A stretch of DNA of 64,000 nt from Moringa oleifera (taxonomy: Eukaryota; Streptophyta; Magnoliopsida; Brassicales; Moringaceae), in assembly GCA_021397835.1 (NCBI GenBank), contig JAJFZO010000407.1:3596001-3660000 (forward strand), given 5' to 3'. Positions 46,001 through 61,000 of the stretch are shown here, in pieces (within the stretch, counting starts at the first letter, position 1; each line of letters starts with the position of its first letter). The notes beneath the pieces were generated by a model that was not told the origin of the DNA, did not search any database, and was given only the letters and a program-made list of their open reading frames with translations. A program made the translations under genes and the position numbers.

Positions 46001-49000
46001 GGATGCAGTGGTCATGTTCCGTATCGTGATAGCAAACTTACGAGGATTTTGCAACCTGCTCTAGGTGGAAATGCAAATACAGCTATTATATGCAATATTA
46101 CACTTGCACAGGTAGCCTATCAACAGAGTGACGCTTCATTGATATCCATACTTCCAAAATATATAAAACTTTGCTCCATCTATTTTGGAAGAAAGTATTT
46201 TGTAACTGATGCAGAAGACTTTAAATTATAGAACATTACTTCTGGTTTTCTTCATATAGTCTTACTAGAGAATCAGTTTTTTAATTATCAAACTTACAAA
46301 TATTGATACGCTTGTACTGTCTATATACATACACACACAACCATTGAGATATTCGGGGTGCTGACATTCACGGTTTTTCTGGACAAGATTTATCATTGAT
46401 TCACAGGCTGGGTTAGCTGCAGGAGCCTGGTTTTCTGATGGTCTTATGATACTCTTTCTTGTCATAATTAATGTTTACTATCTGGTTTGATGCTTGAGGC
46501 TTAGCTCGATACCTGTTTTCGGCCTTATCTTATGTCAAACTGACCTCTATATTTATGATATGATTGTTGATAAATGTCTTCAATGTAGAATATTTAGCAT
46601 TTGCTTTTGGTGGAAGATTCATGCAGATGAGACTAAGAGCAGTCTTCAATTTGCAAGCCGAGCATTACGTGTCACAAATTGTGCTCATGTCAATGAGGTT
46701 TGTTCTGTGTTATGCTATATTTACCACTTATAGCACTCTTTTTCCATTCTTTAATGTGTTTGAGTTCAAATGTCCTATGTAAGATGTTTCATGATACTCA
46801 TTTGGATTTGCCTTTTGACTGTGATTAACACAGCTTCTTTCTGCATCGCAGATTTTAACAGATGCTGCCTTGTTAAAGCGTCAAAAAAAAGAAATTGAGG
46901 AGCTCCGAGCCAAACTGCAGGTAGGCATATTGCATATGCTAGATGCAGAGGTTATGCGGAACGAACTTCACATTGTGCTTTTTGGGGAGTTGCTTGTTAA
47001 CTATCTTGTCTTTTAGGGTTCACGTTCAGATCATTTGGAAGAAGAGATTCTCAATTTACGAAATACATTATTACAGGTATAATAAGGTTCATTAAATGGT
47101 TTGTTCTGCCTTAAAAAATATCCAAGCATATTCCTGAAATTGTTGTTTGTTAAACTTGCTCTGCAGTCTGAATTAGAGAGGGAGCGCATGGCATTGGAGT
47201 TAGAGGAGGAAAAGAAATCACAAGCTGAGCGTGAGAAGATGTTGCAAGAGCAGGCAAAGAAGATAAAAAACTTGAGCTCAATGGTGTTGTATTCAAATAA
47301 GGATGAGAATCGTGATCACTTCAAAAAGGTTTGCTGTGTTTTGATCATTTTGCTAAAATTTGTGATGTGTTTGTAACTTTCTGTCTATTAAGATGGCATG
47401 ATTTTGTAGTTTGGTGTTGTTCCTTTTCTTTGACTATTTTTAACCTGCCATACATTCAACATGAAGAAGATTCTTGTATTGGATTTAAGTTTACTGGATT
47501 TAGGTTTGTAAAGTGAGATATAACTGTGAGAACAGAACTCAGATATAGTCTAATGAGGAAGAAGAATGAATAAAATGACTGCTGAAGTTTCTGTCAGACC
47601 AAAAAAACTGGTTTTCTTCTGAATTTTGGAATGAAATTGTAAATATTTTGTTGAGATCTTGCTGGGATTTAGGATCAAATCATATATTTGTGATGATACA
47701 AGTATTCTGGTGCATTGCTTGCATGATATTTTAACTTTCAACATGTACAATCTGTCACAGATTGCAGATCATGCCTGGGACTTCCAAATATAAGACTCAT
47801 TACAGGATTGCTTTCTTCTTCAATTTACTTGCTTATGGATTTTCTGCTTGTCAAACATGATTGAAAGTCACGCTACTTACTGTGGGTGCTGATATGCTTC
47901 TCCATCCTGGCTATTGCATGATTAAGTAGTCATGTTGAATGAATGAATGCCTTGTGCTTTCTTTTGGCTGTCACTGTTATCTGGATGCTTCCTCTCTATG
48001 TTCCTGCTAAATTTGCCATCCACTGTAGGAGAAGAGGCGGGATACATGGTGCCCAGGTAAACTTTCCTGGGAGTCCCTGCTTGAGGTAATTACTTCCCTC
48101 ATGCTTTCATATGCTCACTCATAAACCTAGAAACATACGTTTGTTACATGAAACATTTAATTTACACTCTACATTCATTACGACAATGAATTTGATAGCT
48201 GTGCTTTCTTGATGATGGAAGTGCTGATTTTGAGTCTCTGTGGATTTCTCTTTGGTAGTAATGATAATCGCTGGGACAATTTGAGCATGTAGAGGAAATG
48301 AGTGGAGTTTCCACTGTTTTTTGAATTGGACAGGGCATCACTTATTTGGCTAAGTCAGAATAAATTTTGTCTTTCATTGTATTTTATGTCATACCTTTTA
48401 GGGTTTATACATGCAAGTTGGTTCTTAAAAATTAGGAATTTCATACTTAAATCCTAGAAATTAGGATTACTCTTACTGATTATCCCAACTAAGTTATCAC
48501 AAATTCAACATTTAAATTCTTAACAATTAAAATATCTAATCTTGATATTATATTGTGATTAAATATTCTCCAATTCTCTGCCTCAAGCTGGTGAATAGAT
48601 ATTACGCATTCCTAGTTTGAAAATTATTCTATGAAAGGCCTTGTTGCTTAGTTCTTTGGTTAACACATCAACCAATTGATCAATAGTTTAGATGTATTAT
48701 GTACAAATCAGCCCATTGTCCAACCGTTTCTTGACAAATTTCTCTGCACTTCGATATGCTTTGTCCTATCGTGTCAGACAAGATTGTTCGCAATGTGTAA
48801 CATTCTGTTTTTCACTCCTCTAGGTCATTCGATTCCCTTTTTTAATGAAGGTACAACAACTGATCTTGCATAATCAACATTTGTATGAGCTTCCAGGACA
48901 AGACCAAGATTCCTCCTAAACAAAATACCTCTGCCCACGATTACCCTTTAGATAGTGTAGAATCGAATAAACTTCTTTAAGGCAGTGCACAAATTCGCTG

Positions 49001-52000
49001 ATTACACTGACAAAGTATGTCATATCCGGTCGTGTGTGAGAGAGAGTTAAATTGGTTTCCCGGTACATTTCTTTATTTACAGCAGTATCTTTAGGTGTTA
49101 CTCCATGTACGTGACTTGGTTCAATGTAAGAACATATGCAAGTTTACATCCTAACTTTCTTGTTTCTTTTAACAGATCAGTGACATATTTTGTTGAGAAA
49201 TGGAAATACCTTGTGGTGAATGAGCTACCTTGATCCTTAAGATATGCTTCAATCTCCCCAACTCTTTAATCTGAAACTCTTTAGCTAAACACTACTTCAG
49301 CATTCTGCTTTCTGTTTTATCGTCTCCAGTTATAATGATAACATCAGCATATATTAAAAAAATAATCATCTGTCCGGTGTGATAATGCTTAACAAACAAT
49401 GTGTGGTCACCTTGGCTTTGGTTGAATCCTGATCTGAACTGTACTTTTGTAAATCTTCCAAATCATGCTTTAGGTTATTGTTTCAAACTATGAAGGAGCG
49501 AGAAGGCATTGCAGACAAAGTGATTGGATCTTGGCAATTGGGCGAAGAAAATGTTATTGGTGGGTTAGAAACCAATAAATCAAGTGAGGTTTGGGCTACA
49601 ATTGGGATGGAAGCCCAAGATAACACAAGTGAGTGAGGTAGCTAGCGAAAAACAAGTGGATTGAGTTTGGTCCAAGAAAAAGAGAAAAGGAGTGCTTGCA
49701 TCGTAGAGGTCCAAGTTAGATCGAGTTACCTAAGTGATAGTGGGTTAAGTGTAGATAAGGTGACAGGTCGAGTGATTGAATTGGGACCAAGCAGTCCATA
49801 AGATGGATGTAAGTAGATGTTGTTGCTTAGCCTAGAATTTCATGGCTTGATTTTTGGTTCGATGCATCAACTGAATGCATAGGTTGGGTGTGTGATCCAA
49901 TTAGCCAGGAAATGGTTAGAGCAATTTGGGTAGGGTAATCGATCTAGAACCGCTATCACGACAATCGAAAATCAGTCAAAAGGCTGTAGGTGGCGAGGAT
50001 TTGACAAATGGGAGAAGATGAAGGCGTTATGTTCGAGGAGGGTGACAGGGTCGTGGATTCGAGTAATGGAGAGGCAAAGGTAGAAGTGACTGATGAAGGA
50101 GAGAGGCAATTGGCTGCAAGATTGAATTGTAGGGAGGAAGTTGAAGAGTACCATAGGATAGACTTCACATCATTGGTTGTTCCCCATGAGAAAGGGAGGG
50201 AGGAGGAGCCAAATAAGAGAGGTAATAGAAGTCAAAAGGAGTTTAGGCAGAAGATGGAGGATAGGTTGATTTTATAGTTGACTGATGAGTAGCTGATGGA
50301 TAAAGAGGTGAGATGGCAATAAGAGGTATCAAAGAGGGTGTTGAAAACTTTGGCTAGAATTTGCAAGACATTGGGTATAACCTTTGAAGGCATGGAGGAG
50401 GAAGCTTTGTTGAATAAGAAGTTGTCAAACAAAGGAATCATGGAGAAACCAATAAGGGACTCAAGAGACTTGAGTTTGAGGTGAATTATGAGAAAGGTGA
50501 AAAAGAAAATTTGGAAAACGGAAGAATCCTATGGAGTGAGGGTAGTTCTTGAATGGATGATTCTTATAATATTATCATGACACGTTTGGGGGATGAATAC
50601 TATAGAGAACAGGGGAGGATGTCAGATCAAATGTGAAGGGATGGGTAGTAGGATGCAAATTTTTTACTTGATTTTATGCACACATGAAAGGATGCAAGTA
50701 AGAAGTGGAGGGGATCATTTGGGGGAATTTATAGGGATTGTCATGGAGTTAGGGATGCATAATTTACCCCTAGCACGGGGATTGTCCATTTGATCTAATT
50801 TGTGGGATAACCGGCTCATGTCTTGCTTGGACAGATTTTTGGTGTCAAATAGCTAGGAATAAACCTTCCTTAGAATGCAACAGTCGTTACTGTCTAGGCC
50901 AACATCCGATTACAATCCAATTGAGTCGGATGGATGGTGTGAAATGGCATCTGTGCTTTTTTAGATTTGAAAATATATGACTACAAGTTAAGGGATTTGG
51001 CAAACTTATAAAGGAGTAGTGGAAGGAAGCAAAGGAGGAAAGAAATGCATTCTCTGTCATAGCATGAAGTTGAAAGCTATAAAGGAGGAGGTAAAAAAAA
51101 GGAGCAGGAGCAGTTTGGGAGTGTGAGATAGAGAAAAGAAAAACTATGAAGGGACCTACACGAGGTAGATAGTATCATTATGGGAAGTGGGAGTAATGAG
51201 GAATCCCCCCCCCCCCCAAAAAAAAAAAAGAATAGAGCTAAACAGTGAGTTGGTACATGTGATGAAGATGGAAGAGATATCTGGGCGTTAGAAGTCTGAA
51301 GTGTTATGACTGAAAGCAGGAGGTAGATATACAACATTCTTTCATAGAGTGGCTAATGCTCACTAGAGATTTAATTTTATAAGCAAGCCACAAATAGACG
51401 AAGAACAAGTGGATGGGGAAAGGGAATTAAAGGATTGGATGAGAAGGTATTACAGAAATCTATACCAAGAAAAGTTGAATTTTTTTAGGAAATTGATAGT
51501 GAGTTAAAGCAATGGATTGAACTTTTGGGAAACAAGAATTGTGTAGTGCACTTCAAGATTGTCATGGAGACAAGGCTCTTGGATCTGACAACTTCTTAAT
51601 GACTTTTTTGGAATCAAATTAGGGGTTCATGAAAAGAGACATTATGAGGTTATTTGAGGCGTTTTCGTAAAAAAGGTATTTTTGTGAAATCATTGAACTC
51701 CACTTTTGTAATACTGATCCCTAAGAAAACAGGATAAAAAGTATTGATAATTACTGACTATAAGCCTAATATGTTGTGTATATAAAATACTCTCTGAGGT
51801 GTTAGCAAAAAGAATAACGGTGATGGTGGAGAAAGTAGTGAACTAGAATCAAAATGCTTTTTTAAGGGCAAACAGTCAAATGAAATTGGGAAAAAAAGGC
51901 ATTGTGTGTACATTAGATGTGAAAAAAGTCCCTCACATACTTTAATTCAAGTAGGGGACTAAGGGAAGGGAATCCGCTATCACCATTGTTATTTATAGTG

Positions 52001-55000
52001 GTTATGGAGGCACAGGACAGCCTGTTGACTAGAGCTGTGGACAATGGGTTACTAAAGGGTTTCAAACTAAGAGCCAGGAGAATGTGATGATAGTGTTGCA
52101 CCTGCTATTTGCAGATGACACATTAATTTTTTTGTGCAGTAGAAGAGGAAGATGTAACTTGACTTGAATCCATACTGTATGTTCGCTGGTTAGCTCGCAA
52201 ATCAAGCTTATTTGCTGTTTTTGTTGCTTAAACTCTAAACTATTGGTATTTATGATCAATGTTTTTCTGCTGCACTTCAGATGCCTTCAAATGTCCAATC
52301 AAAGGATTCTGCTCTCAAACCTGTCAAATCTGAGCGTTATATGGGACCTCTTGTTCCTTTTGAAGCGTTAGTCAATGAAAATGAAGTTGAAGATGACTTT
52401 TCCAAGCAAGGGGATGACAGCAATGACAATGCACTGGCAGAGAGTGCACTTCCTGATCCATGTGCTTTGTTGCATGTAACAAGCAGAAAAAAAGGCCTAT
52501 TGAGGAAGAGAAATTCTTTTGTGGTTTGTACCTTGCCTTTCCTTTTATCCTGGTTATATTGAATTTTTTGCCCCTAAATATTTGTCCATTTGTTAGGAGA
52601 ACAATGAGCTAGTAGAAATGCGAGAAGAATTTGAGGAGTTACTTGTGAAACATGAAATGCAGGTTATTATTTTTTTCTTTCTTGTTTGTTCTGTTTCTGT
52701 GAGGCATAATGACCTATTGCACTTGTTTGCTCTTATATATCAATGTAGAGAACGATAAGTGAGATACAAATTGACTGCCTAAAAAGGAAACTGGCTGAGG
52801 CTGATTTCTTGCATGATGGTAAACATGAGGAGCATGCCACATATCATGTCAACAAAAATGCAATACATGGGGATAAAGTTGTGAGTTTAAGGGAGTCAGA
52901 GGCCATTTCTGTGATTAAGCAACTTCAAGAGAAGGTTCATTTCTTTCTTTTATTTCTGTCCCTTTTGATTGTCTGCACATATATATTTTTATTCTTTTCT
53001 GGAGAAATGCTTTTTTAAGTATGACTGCTTTTGGTATTGCAACACTGTAGTTTATGATCTGCTTGTTATCTTGCAGATTAACATGCTGGAAAGGGAGAAG
53101 TCTTCAAGCCAGAAAAATCTTGATAGTCTTGTTGAACTAGCCACTGAGCAGAATATATGTGCAAGGGAGAAGTTTGAAGAGGTATATATTATTTAGGTCA
53201 TTATGTGTGACTGACTGTTCTTTCCAGCCCTCTGATTAGCTGTCAATGTACTGGCTCCTTCATCAGTTATTTTTGAATGCTGGTTCTTGACAAGGAATTC
53301 TGTGTCTTTCCCCCCCTTAAAACCTGTTTCTAGATGCCAAAAGGCCACATATGATGCAAATGGTAAATACTTTCTCCTTTTGGAAGGCTACCATTGCAGA
53401 CATCATATATTGATGGCCCAGAATAAGCCACAACTTTGTTTCTGGATTATTCACTGAAATTTTGTTTATACCTTTATTTGGTGAAAACTGAAAAGAATAG
53501 TTTGCATGATGTAATTTGATGTTGCCTAATAAATTTCTAATGAATGGGCCTTTATTAATTTCTGGAAATTTTGCAGCATGTAGCTGATGTTATTTCTTTA
53601 TTTGCTTATCTCCCTTAGGGCAGTTATGTTCCTCCGTTTTGTGATTGTATTTTGTTGTTTTAGTGATTGTGATCACTGCTTTGGTACTGAGTTTCTGTCA
53701 TATGAAATACGAAATGTGGTTAAGATTCTGAATTTTGGATGGCTCAGGACTGATCTATCTAAACATTTGTGTCTTTTGTTTGTTTGTTTTTGTTGATTGC
53801 TCTGGTAATTGAATAAGACTTGTGGAACTCTAATGTTTGATCCTTTTGCTTTGAAATTGTTGTTTAGCTTTTTCTTTTTATTTAATTTGTACAAATGTGT
53901 ATATCATATAAATTTTAATAGCTACATGCGGAGCTTCTTAACGCTCGGGAGGAGGCCAGGGTGGCTCGTGAACAACTTGCAACCAATGAATCTATGGGAA
54001 GAATTGATGTATGTATTTTCTGCTGCGGAGTTGACTTTCTGATGATTTTCATTTAGCTTTTCTTACTGCAGTGATTCAAAATTCTGATACTCAAGCTTAT
54101 GATACTGACTTCCTGTGCCTTCTTTGAAGGAAAATTATGATTCTGTAATCAAGCTTTTACTGGAAGTGGAAGAAATAATGAGTGAAGTTCACAACTCAAA
54201 AGTAGTAGTTGAGAGTGTCTCCTCAGTTTTGGATGAGGTTCTTCAAGGTTTTTCTTTGTTCTCTAGTTTGTTCCTCGTGAGTACTCTTGTAACTTCTAGC
54301 CAGAATTTTCTTTAATTTAACTTGCTAATGTTTGAAATCATAATTCTCAACATGTGAAGGTACTGGCTAAAATCAGCTCATCTATGCCCCAATCTGGAAC
54401 TAACTTGCCAAACTGTTTGAATCATTTTCTTTCATCTTAATTAGAAATGTTCATATCGACAGTTAGATGAGGTTTTCACTTTATCATTTAAACATTATAA
54501 AAATCAATTTGTGTGCTATTATTAAACTTTTTTCTTTCAATCTGTAGTTGAAGTATCCTTTTACACTTCTTCTGATCATCTCAGTTTTGAGTTCTATGTA
54601 ATACAGGAGTTTGAATCTTTGATACATCAGAGTACCGTGCAACAGAAATCAATTATTAGTAACCATGAGAAGCTATACTTTTGCATGAAACGGAAAGTTT
54701 CTGAAGTTGAAAATCAGAAGGTATAGACTCTACTTGTGCATGCATTGTGTGTGAGTATAAGTTTGTGTGTCTTTATTGTATATTTGCATGTTTGTCTGTG
54801 TTGCATGGATCCATGTGGTACATGCCAATATTTGAAAGCAATGATATCTTGGGTGCAGCTCCTTTTGCAAAATCAATCTGTTGATCTGCAGAACCAGATA
54901 GAAGGTCTAAGATTAGAAATCCAAAATCATGAGGCATCCTTGATGGTATCCATTTCTTTTTTTGCATTTTCCCTTAAGTTTTATGGTTATTATTTATGCT

Positions 55001-58000
55001 TGCATTTATTGGTTAATGCCCCTTGTCTTACATGTTTAATATTGCTGCAGGCACTTTCACAGAAACATGAGTTGGAGAGATCAGAATTTCTTTCATATAT
55101 TCAATCTCTTGAAAAAGAAATATCAGGTTTCTCATCCAGCTCTTTGGCCAAGGAAAAAGAGAATTTGAGAAAAGATATGGAGAAAACAAAGACAAAGTTG
55201 AAGGAGACTGAATCCAAGCTTAAGAATGCCATCCAGGAGAAAACCAAACTTGAGGTTTTGAATCATATGTTTTGAAACTTCTGTCATGTAACCTGTTTGA
55301 TATTTGTTATGAACATGTTTTAACAAATGCAGGGGGAGAAAGCATTTGCAGAGCGAGAGGTGAAACGATTACATGGTCAGAAGACTCTTTTGGAGCGTGA
55401 TATGAGCAAACGTGAATCCCTTGCTGGTAGAAGGCGTGATTCAGTTATTGATAGGACTTCAAAAATATTTGATCCTAAAAAGCCGAAGGGTTCATCTGTT
55501 TCTTTGGAGCAGACAATGCAGGTAATGAAAACAAGTTGATATTTGCATGGATATCATCCTGCATTCACCATATGTGCATGAATTATAGTTAGCTTAGAGT
55601 GTATAAGTTGAGGAAATACTGGATATCACTAATTCTTCCAAGAAAGAACCAATTCAATGGGAGAGTACATATCATTGCATATTGTCCTTACATGATGTTG
55701 CTCAAGACTGGTAAGTGAAATCTTTCTATTTTGTGTGACATCATCCCTTTCCTTTTAGTTAAATTATTGCCATTCCAGATCCAAATACCTTTTTGGATAG
55801 CTAAGCCTTTAGCACGATTGCATCTTGGTGGCTAATTTTCATGTTATCTTGTATGATCCTTACATCTACAATTAGAGAGTTTGATTGAATTGTGACTCAT
55901 ATCTCAGGTTGATGAACTGTTTGCCAATTTGCTAACAGTGTGCTCAGGTGTAATTCTGGTGCTGGGCTCAGGGAAGAGCTCCTTTTGGATGCATTAGTTC
56001 ATGCCATTTCTCATGGAAAACTTGTACTGACTGTGAGAAATGACTAAGAGTAATAGATAGTTGCTAGGATTTGAAGAACATGTATGGTAAAGATCTCGGT
56101 GCATTTAGGATTTGGAGCTTTAGTGGTTTGGGATCGGGAATCAAGCTATGCTTGTAATCTCCGGTGGTTAGGGAATCATGTCTGTTGTTTTTCTTATTTG
56201 TGGATGTAGCTCATGTACCACAGTGTTGATTACTCTTATGTCTGTTACGTGCTGTTTCCTCATTTGATTTCTTGATCTCTTCATGCTTGATTGCAGAACA
56301 TATCAGTTGATGTCATCTTTTTATGTTTTAGAGAGTTCCTTCTAACTGTTTTTATTTTTGTGACAAGGGTTATTTTCCTGTTAATTTGCTATTGCATTTG
56401 TTGTTCATGAAGAAAAAGAAGACCCAGAATGATTTGAAATATATGATTTCAATCTGATTTTAACTTCGTTTTTAATTCCCAAAATTTCTTCTTTTTATGT
56501 TATTAGGAAGATTACCTAAAGTTGGAAGTTCTTGCTTTTGAAATGGAAGCAACTATTGCTTCTCTGGAAGAGGAATTAGCTGCTGCTCACCGGGAAAAAG
56601 AAGAGGTTATATCTAGAAATAAGGATTTGGCTTCAGAATCGGAAACCCTTTCTGAAAAGTTGGACCTGTCAAGCGCAGAAATTAATGCTTTGCAAGAAGA
56701 GGTTTCAGCCCTTGTATGCTTTCTGTTTTTCCCCATACTCTCTGTGTTAGTAATTGTTGATGTGATACATCTTTTTTTTTTTTGTGTGTCTGTGTGTGAA
56801 AGAGCTCATGCTTTCTTCCCTTAATTCTTTGGTAAATTTTGTTTTTCTCTATCAGAGACATAGGCTGGTGGAATCTTGTTCTGAGCAGCAAAGAATGGAA
56901 AGCTCTATCAAGATACTGCTTGAAGAAAAAGAAGAATTAGCAATGGTAGCCTTATGTTCAATTGAAACATGAACAAATCTCCTTTTTAAATTTATTTTAG
57001 TTCTTGTTTCTATAGTTGTGTAATGTTGGTGATTTCTTTATCATTTGATTTTGTAGCAACTCTCGAATTCCCTTTTGGAAATGGAGGAGGAGAAGGCAAT
57101 TTGGTCTGCTAAGCAGAAAGCTTGGATTGAAGCCCTTGAGGAGAAAGCAAACTTATATAATGCAGAGATTATGTCACTGTCAACAGGGATAACAGAGGTA
57201 GATTTAAAATTAACTTTCTCATTGTTTCTGGTCTTCCATGACGCTATGGTGTAGCCAAAAGTGCTCATTTTCTTGATTTGCTCATTTTCTTTTTTTTTTT
57301 TATATAAGAAAATCATTGATCTCAATTTTTTTTTGTCTTTGTTCTTTTTAAAAAATTCTTTTTCAAGTTTTTAGTTTATCAAATCATGATGATATTGCTA
57401 CCACATTGTGTGCAATACTTAATTACAACCAGCATGCATGATCTTTTCCTAGTCAACTTTTAGATGATGTGGTCCTTGCACTGAAGACTGCTGACAATAC
57501 TGTGGTTCAAAGTCTGTGCTTTACCTGTTGGATATTTGAATCAACAATTACATTCAAAAAAGATGATCTGCATGTTTTTCTGCTACCACTGAAGCAAGCA
57601 TTAACCCATCTCCATTTAGGACAGTGCTTATCGTTGGCCAATTTGTAGACTGAAATGGAATGAAAAATTGGTTGAATAGCTTCTCCTTGGATTATTAGAT
57701 TTTGATGGATCCTTTTGGTTGCCTTCATATTTTCTGAGACGTGAGCTTGTTTTTAGCTCACTGCCTACATGTGTTTTGAGCATAAACAAAGTAATATGTA
57801 TTATTTGCTAGCACCACAGGGTGCAACCCTTTACATGTGTACTTAGTACTGATGGATTAACAATTCTATGAAGTCAACTAAATCCTCCCCATTTACAAAA
57901 TGATCTCCTGAGCCCTAGAAACCCAGTACACTAATCAAAGACTCACTCAGAACCCCAATCGCTATTTCTATATTGACAAAAGCTCTCCTATTTCTTTTTT

Positions 58001-61000
58001 GCTAGATACTCCAAAAAATTTAGCAAGGGATCATCCTCAATAGTCTCCTTTGTCCTTTACCACATCTCTGCCATGTCCATGTCATCAGTTCAGAACCTAT
58101 TGACCCAACAGTTGCCTAAGAAAGACCCAGTAATTTCAGCACTGCCAACCAAAGATGGTCAGTCCATTTACAGCTCAGTAGGAGATGACGCCCTGATTCT
58201 TCCTGTCTTTACACAAAAAGCACCGATTCATTATTATCTTACCCCTCTTTTTCAAGTTGTCTATTGTTAATATCTTCTCAGGTACTGCCTTCCAAGTAAA
58301 GAAGCCAACCTTGGAAGGAACATCGGACTTCCAGATCTGCTTCCAAGGAAATTTTTTCCCTACTTCACCCCTACAAAGCCCTCTAAAGTAAGACTTGACA
58401 GTGAAATTTGTATTTTCTCCTTTGCACAACTTCTAAACTACTGTATCCTCCCTGTTATTCTTAATATTGGCAGTTTAGATCTCGCATACATCTCTCCAAT
58501 ATGCCCCACCTCCCAATCTTGTGCATTTCTTCTCATCTGGATCTACCAGGACCCTTCTGTTCCATCATCCACCCTACATTCACTAATCCACACCTCCTTG
58601 TATGCTAAGGAAAAAACGGCTGGAAAAACCATCTTTCAAGGGTGTCTCCTCAAACCACTTATCATGCAAAAATTTAATCTTGTCACCTCTACCCATCTTA
58701 AATCCAATCCACAGCTTAAAATCTTCCCATCCTTTCCAAATTGCTTTCCACACACATAAGCTATATGTACCACTTATATTCTTGATCATCCAACCCCCAT
58801 ACAACTCCCCATATTTATTTTTCACAATCCTTCTCCGAAAACCATTTTTCTCAACTGCGAACCTACAAAGCAACTTATCCAGCAAGAGTTTGTTGAAGGC
58901 AGCAAGTTTCTTGACCCCTAACCGACCACTATCAATGGGTCCACTTTACAAGATGGTACTTATGACAGTTCCCCACGTTACTCTATAGAAATATCTTTTG
59001 TAACATATTTAGCTTATTAGCAACTTCTGTAGGCATCAGGAATAATGATATAAAATAAACGGGCGGATTTGCAAAGGTGCTTTTGATCAATGTGAGCCTA
59101 CCTGCTTTAGACAAAAATTGTTTCTTTCAATTTGCTGGTTTCCTTTCAAAATCTTTCCACCACTCCATTTCATAGGACCACTTAAATTTAGCACCTAAGG
59201 GTAGGACTAAATATTTCATAGGAAATTTGGCTAATTTTCCACCCATAAGGGAACCTCGCCCACTGCTATAACCTTGTTGTAACATTTGTTTTACCCGGGT
59301 TTACTTCTAGTTCGAATAATCCCTAAAAAATAAAAATTTCCTTTTAAAATAATCACTAGCTTCTTTTTTGCACCGTAAAAAATTATTGTATCATCAGTAA
59401 ACAACAGGTGTGACACCATCACCTTACATCCTTGTTCATCTACTATAAATGCCTCTAAGAGTAGCCTTTGATAATAATCTGGCTAGTGCCTCCATGATCA
59501 AAATGAATAGTAACGATGATAATAGGTTACCTTGCCTAAGGCTCTTAGTTAATTTGAAAATTTTTTATGGACATCCATTTGCCATAATAGCAAAAGACGT
59601 TATTAAGATGCACCACAAAATCCAGTTGCATCATTTACTGTCACAACCCACTCTTTTTAGCATGTACATCAAGAAACGTGATCATCAGCCTCCTCCATTC
59701 TAGCTTGCACACAATTGCACTTCTCCCATATTATATTTGGCTGTTCACCATCTCATTTGCGATAAGCACCACATCTAGAATTTGCCTTCTCTTCACAAAC
59801 ACATTTTGAGTTTCACTAACCATTTCATCAATTACCAGTTTTAGCCTTTTAGCAAGCACCTGAGAGATCAACTTATATATGACCCAATCAAACTTATAGG
59901 TCTATAGTCTCTAATACTCCCTTCTTCTTGGGAATTAACATAATAAAAGCAGAGTTCAATACTTTCAAAAACTTCTCACTTTTATGAAACTGTGCAAACG
60001 CTTACAAGATGTCACCTTTCATGGTCTCTTAATTTGATTTCAGAAATGCCATTGAAAAACCATTAGGGCCGAGGGCTTTGTCCCCATCACACTCCATTAA
60101 AACCCTTCTCCTTTAATATAGAATCAATTTGCTTAAAATTTAGACCCCTTTGACTCAAAGGCGCCAATTTTTTATTTCTTAATATAAATTTCTATAGAAA
60201 TTACTTACTCTTTCTTTAACTCCTTTTCATCGACTAGTTGTACTATATCAAACTGTACCTTGCTTATAAAATTATATCGCTTGTGTGCACTAGCCATTTT
60301 ATAGAAGAAATTTGTATTCTTGTCACCTGCCTTTAATCATAGAATCTTCAACTATTGCCTTCTATGATATCTTTTCCTACTTCATTAATTGCACCGATTT
60401 ATTGTTTATTGTCATTCTTTTTTCTTATATGTCTGAATTGCTCTCGCCTTTCATAATGATATTGTCAATCTTTTGTAAATCGTCCAAAGTCTTTTCTTCT
60501 TTTGTCCCAAGTTCGTACATTGTGTTTTACTCTACTTCTTGATTTCAAACTTTAATCATTTGCAATTTTCTCACCACAATAACTTGTGTTACCTTCTAGC
60601 TCCACTCTTTCCTATCAAATCTTCACTAATTCATTAAAGCTTTTCTCCAATAACTATATGTTCTCAAATCTAAATAGACAAGAACCCCATTTAAATACCT
60701 TCGCTATCAACATTACAAAACTGTGATTAGAAGTAGTTCTGTGCTGCACCACTTGCTGCATATGAGACAACCTCCTTAAATTAAATCATGTAGACACACC
60801 TTTCTTCGATGGTAAATCCTGTATATCCAGATCTGAAACTGCCTCTTTAAATTCTTCTGAAACATCCCTTAAATTCTCACATTCACATTTCTCATGTGGA
60901 AATAAAACTGCATCGAATTCCCCACTAATTACCCATGGGATCCCTTCATATTTCCTCTTGTCTTGCCATAAGTCCTCCTATAGTGCTTGCCTTTTCCCCC

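Noticed and set aside
50008..50277. Open frame of 89 codons in kinesin intron 14
   Set aside because: It lies in the upstream part of the LINE remnant and is best explained as decayed retroelement sequence rather than a gene or kinesin exon.
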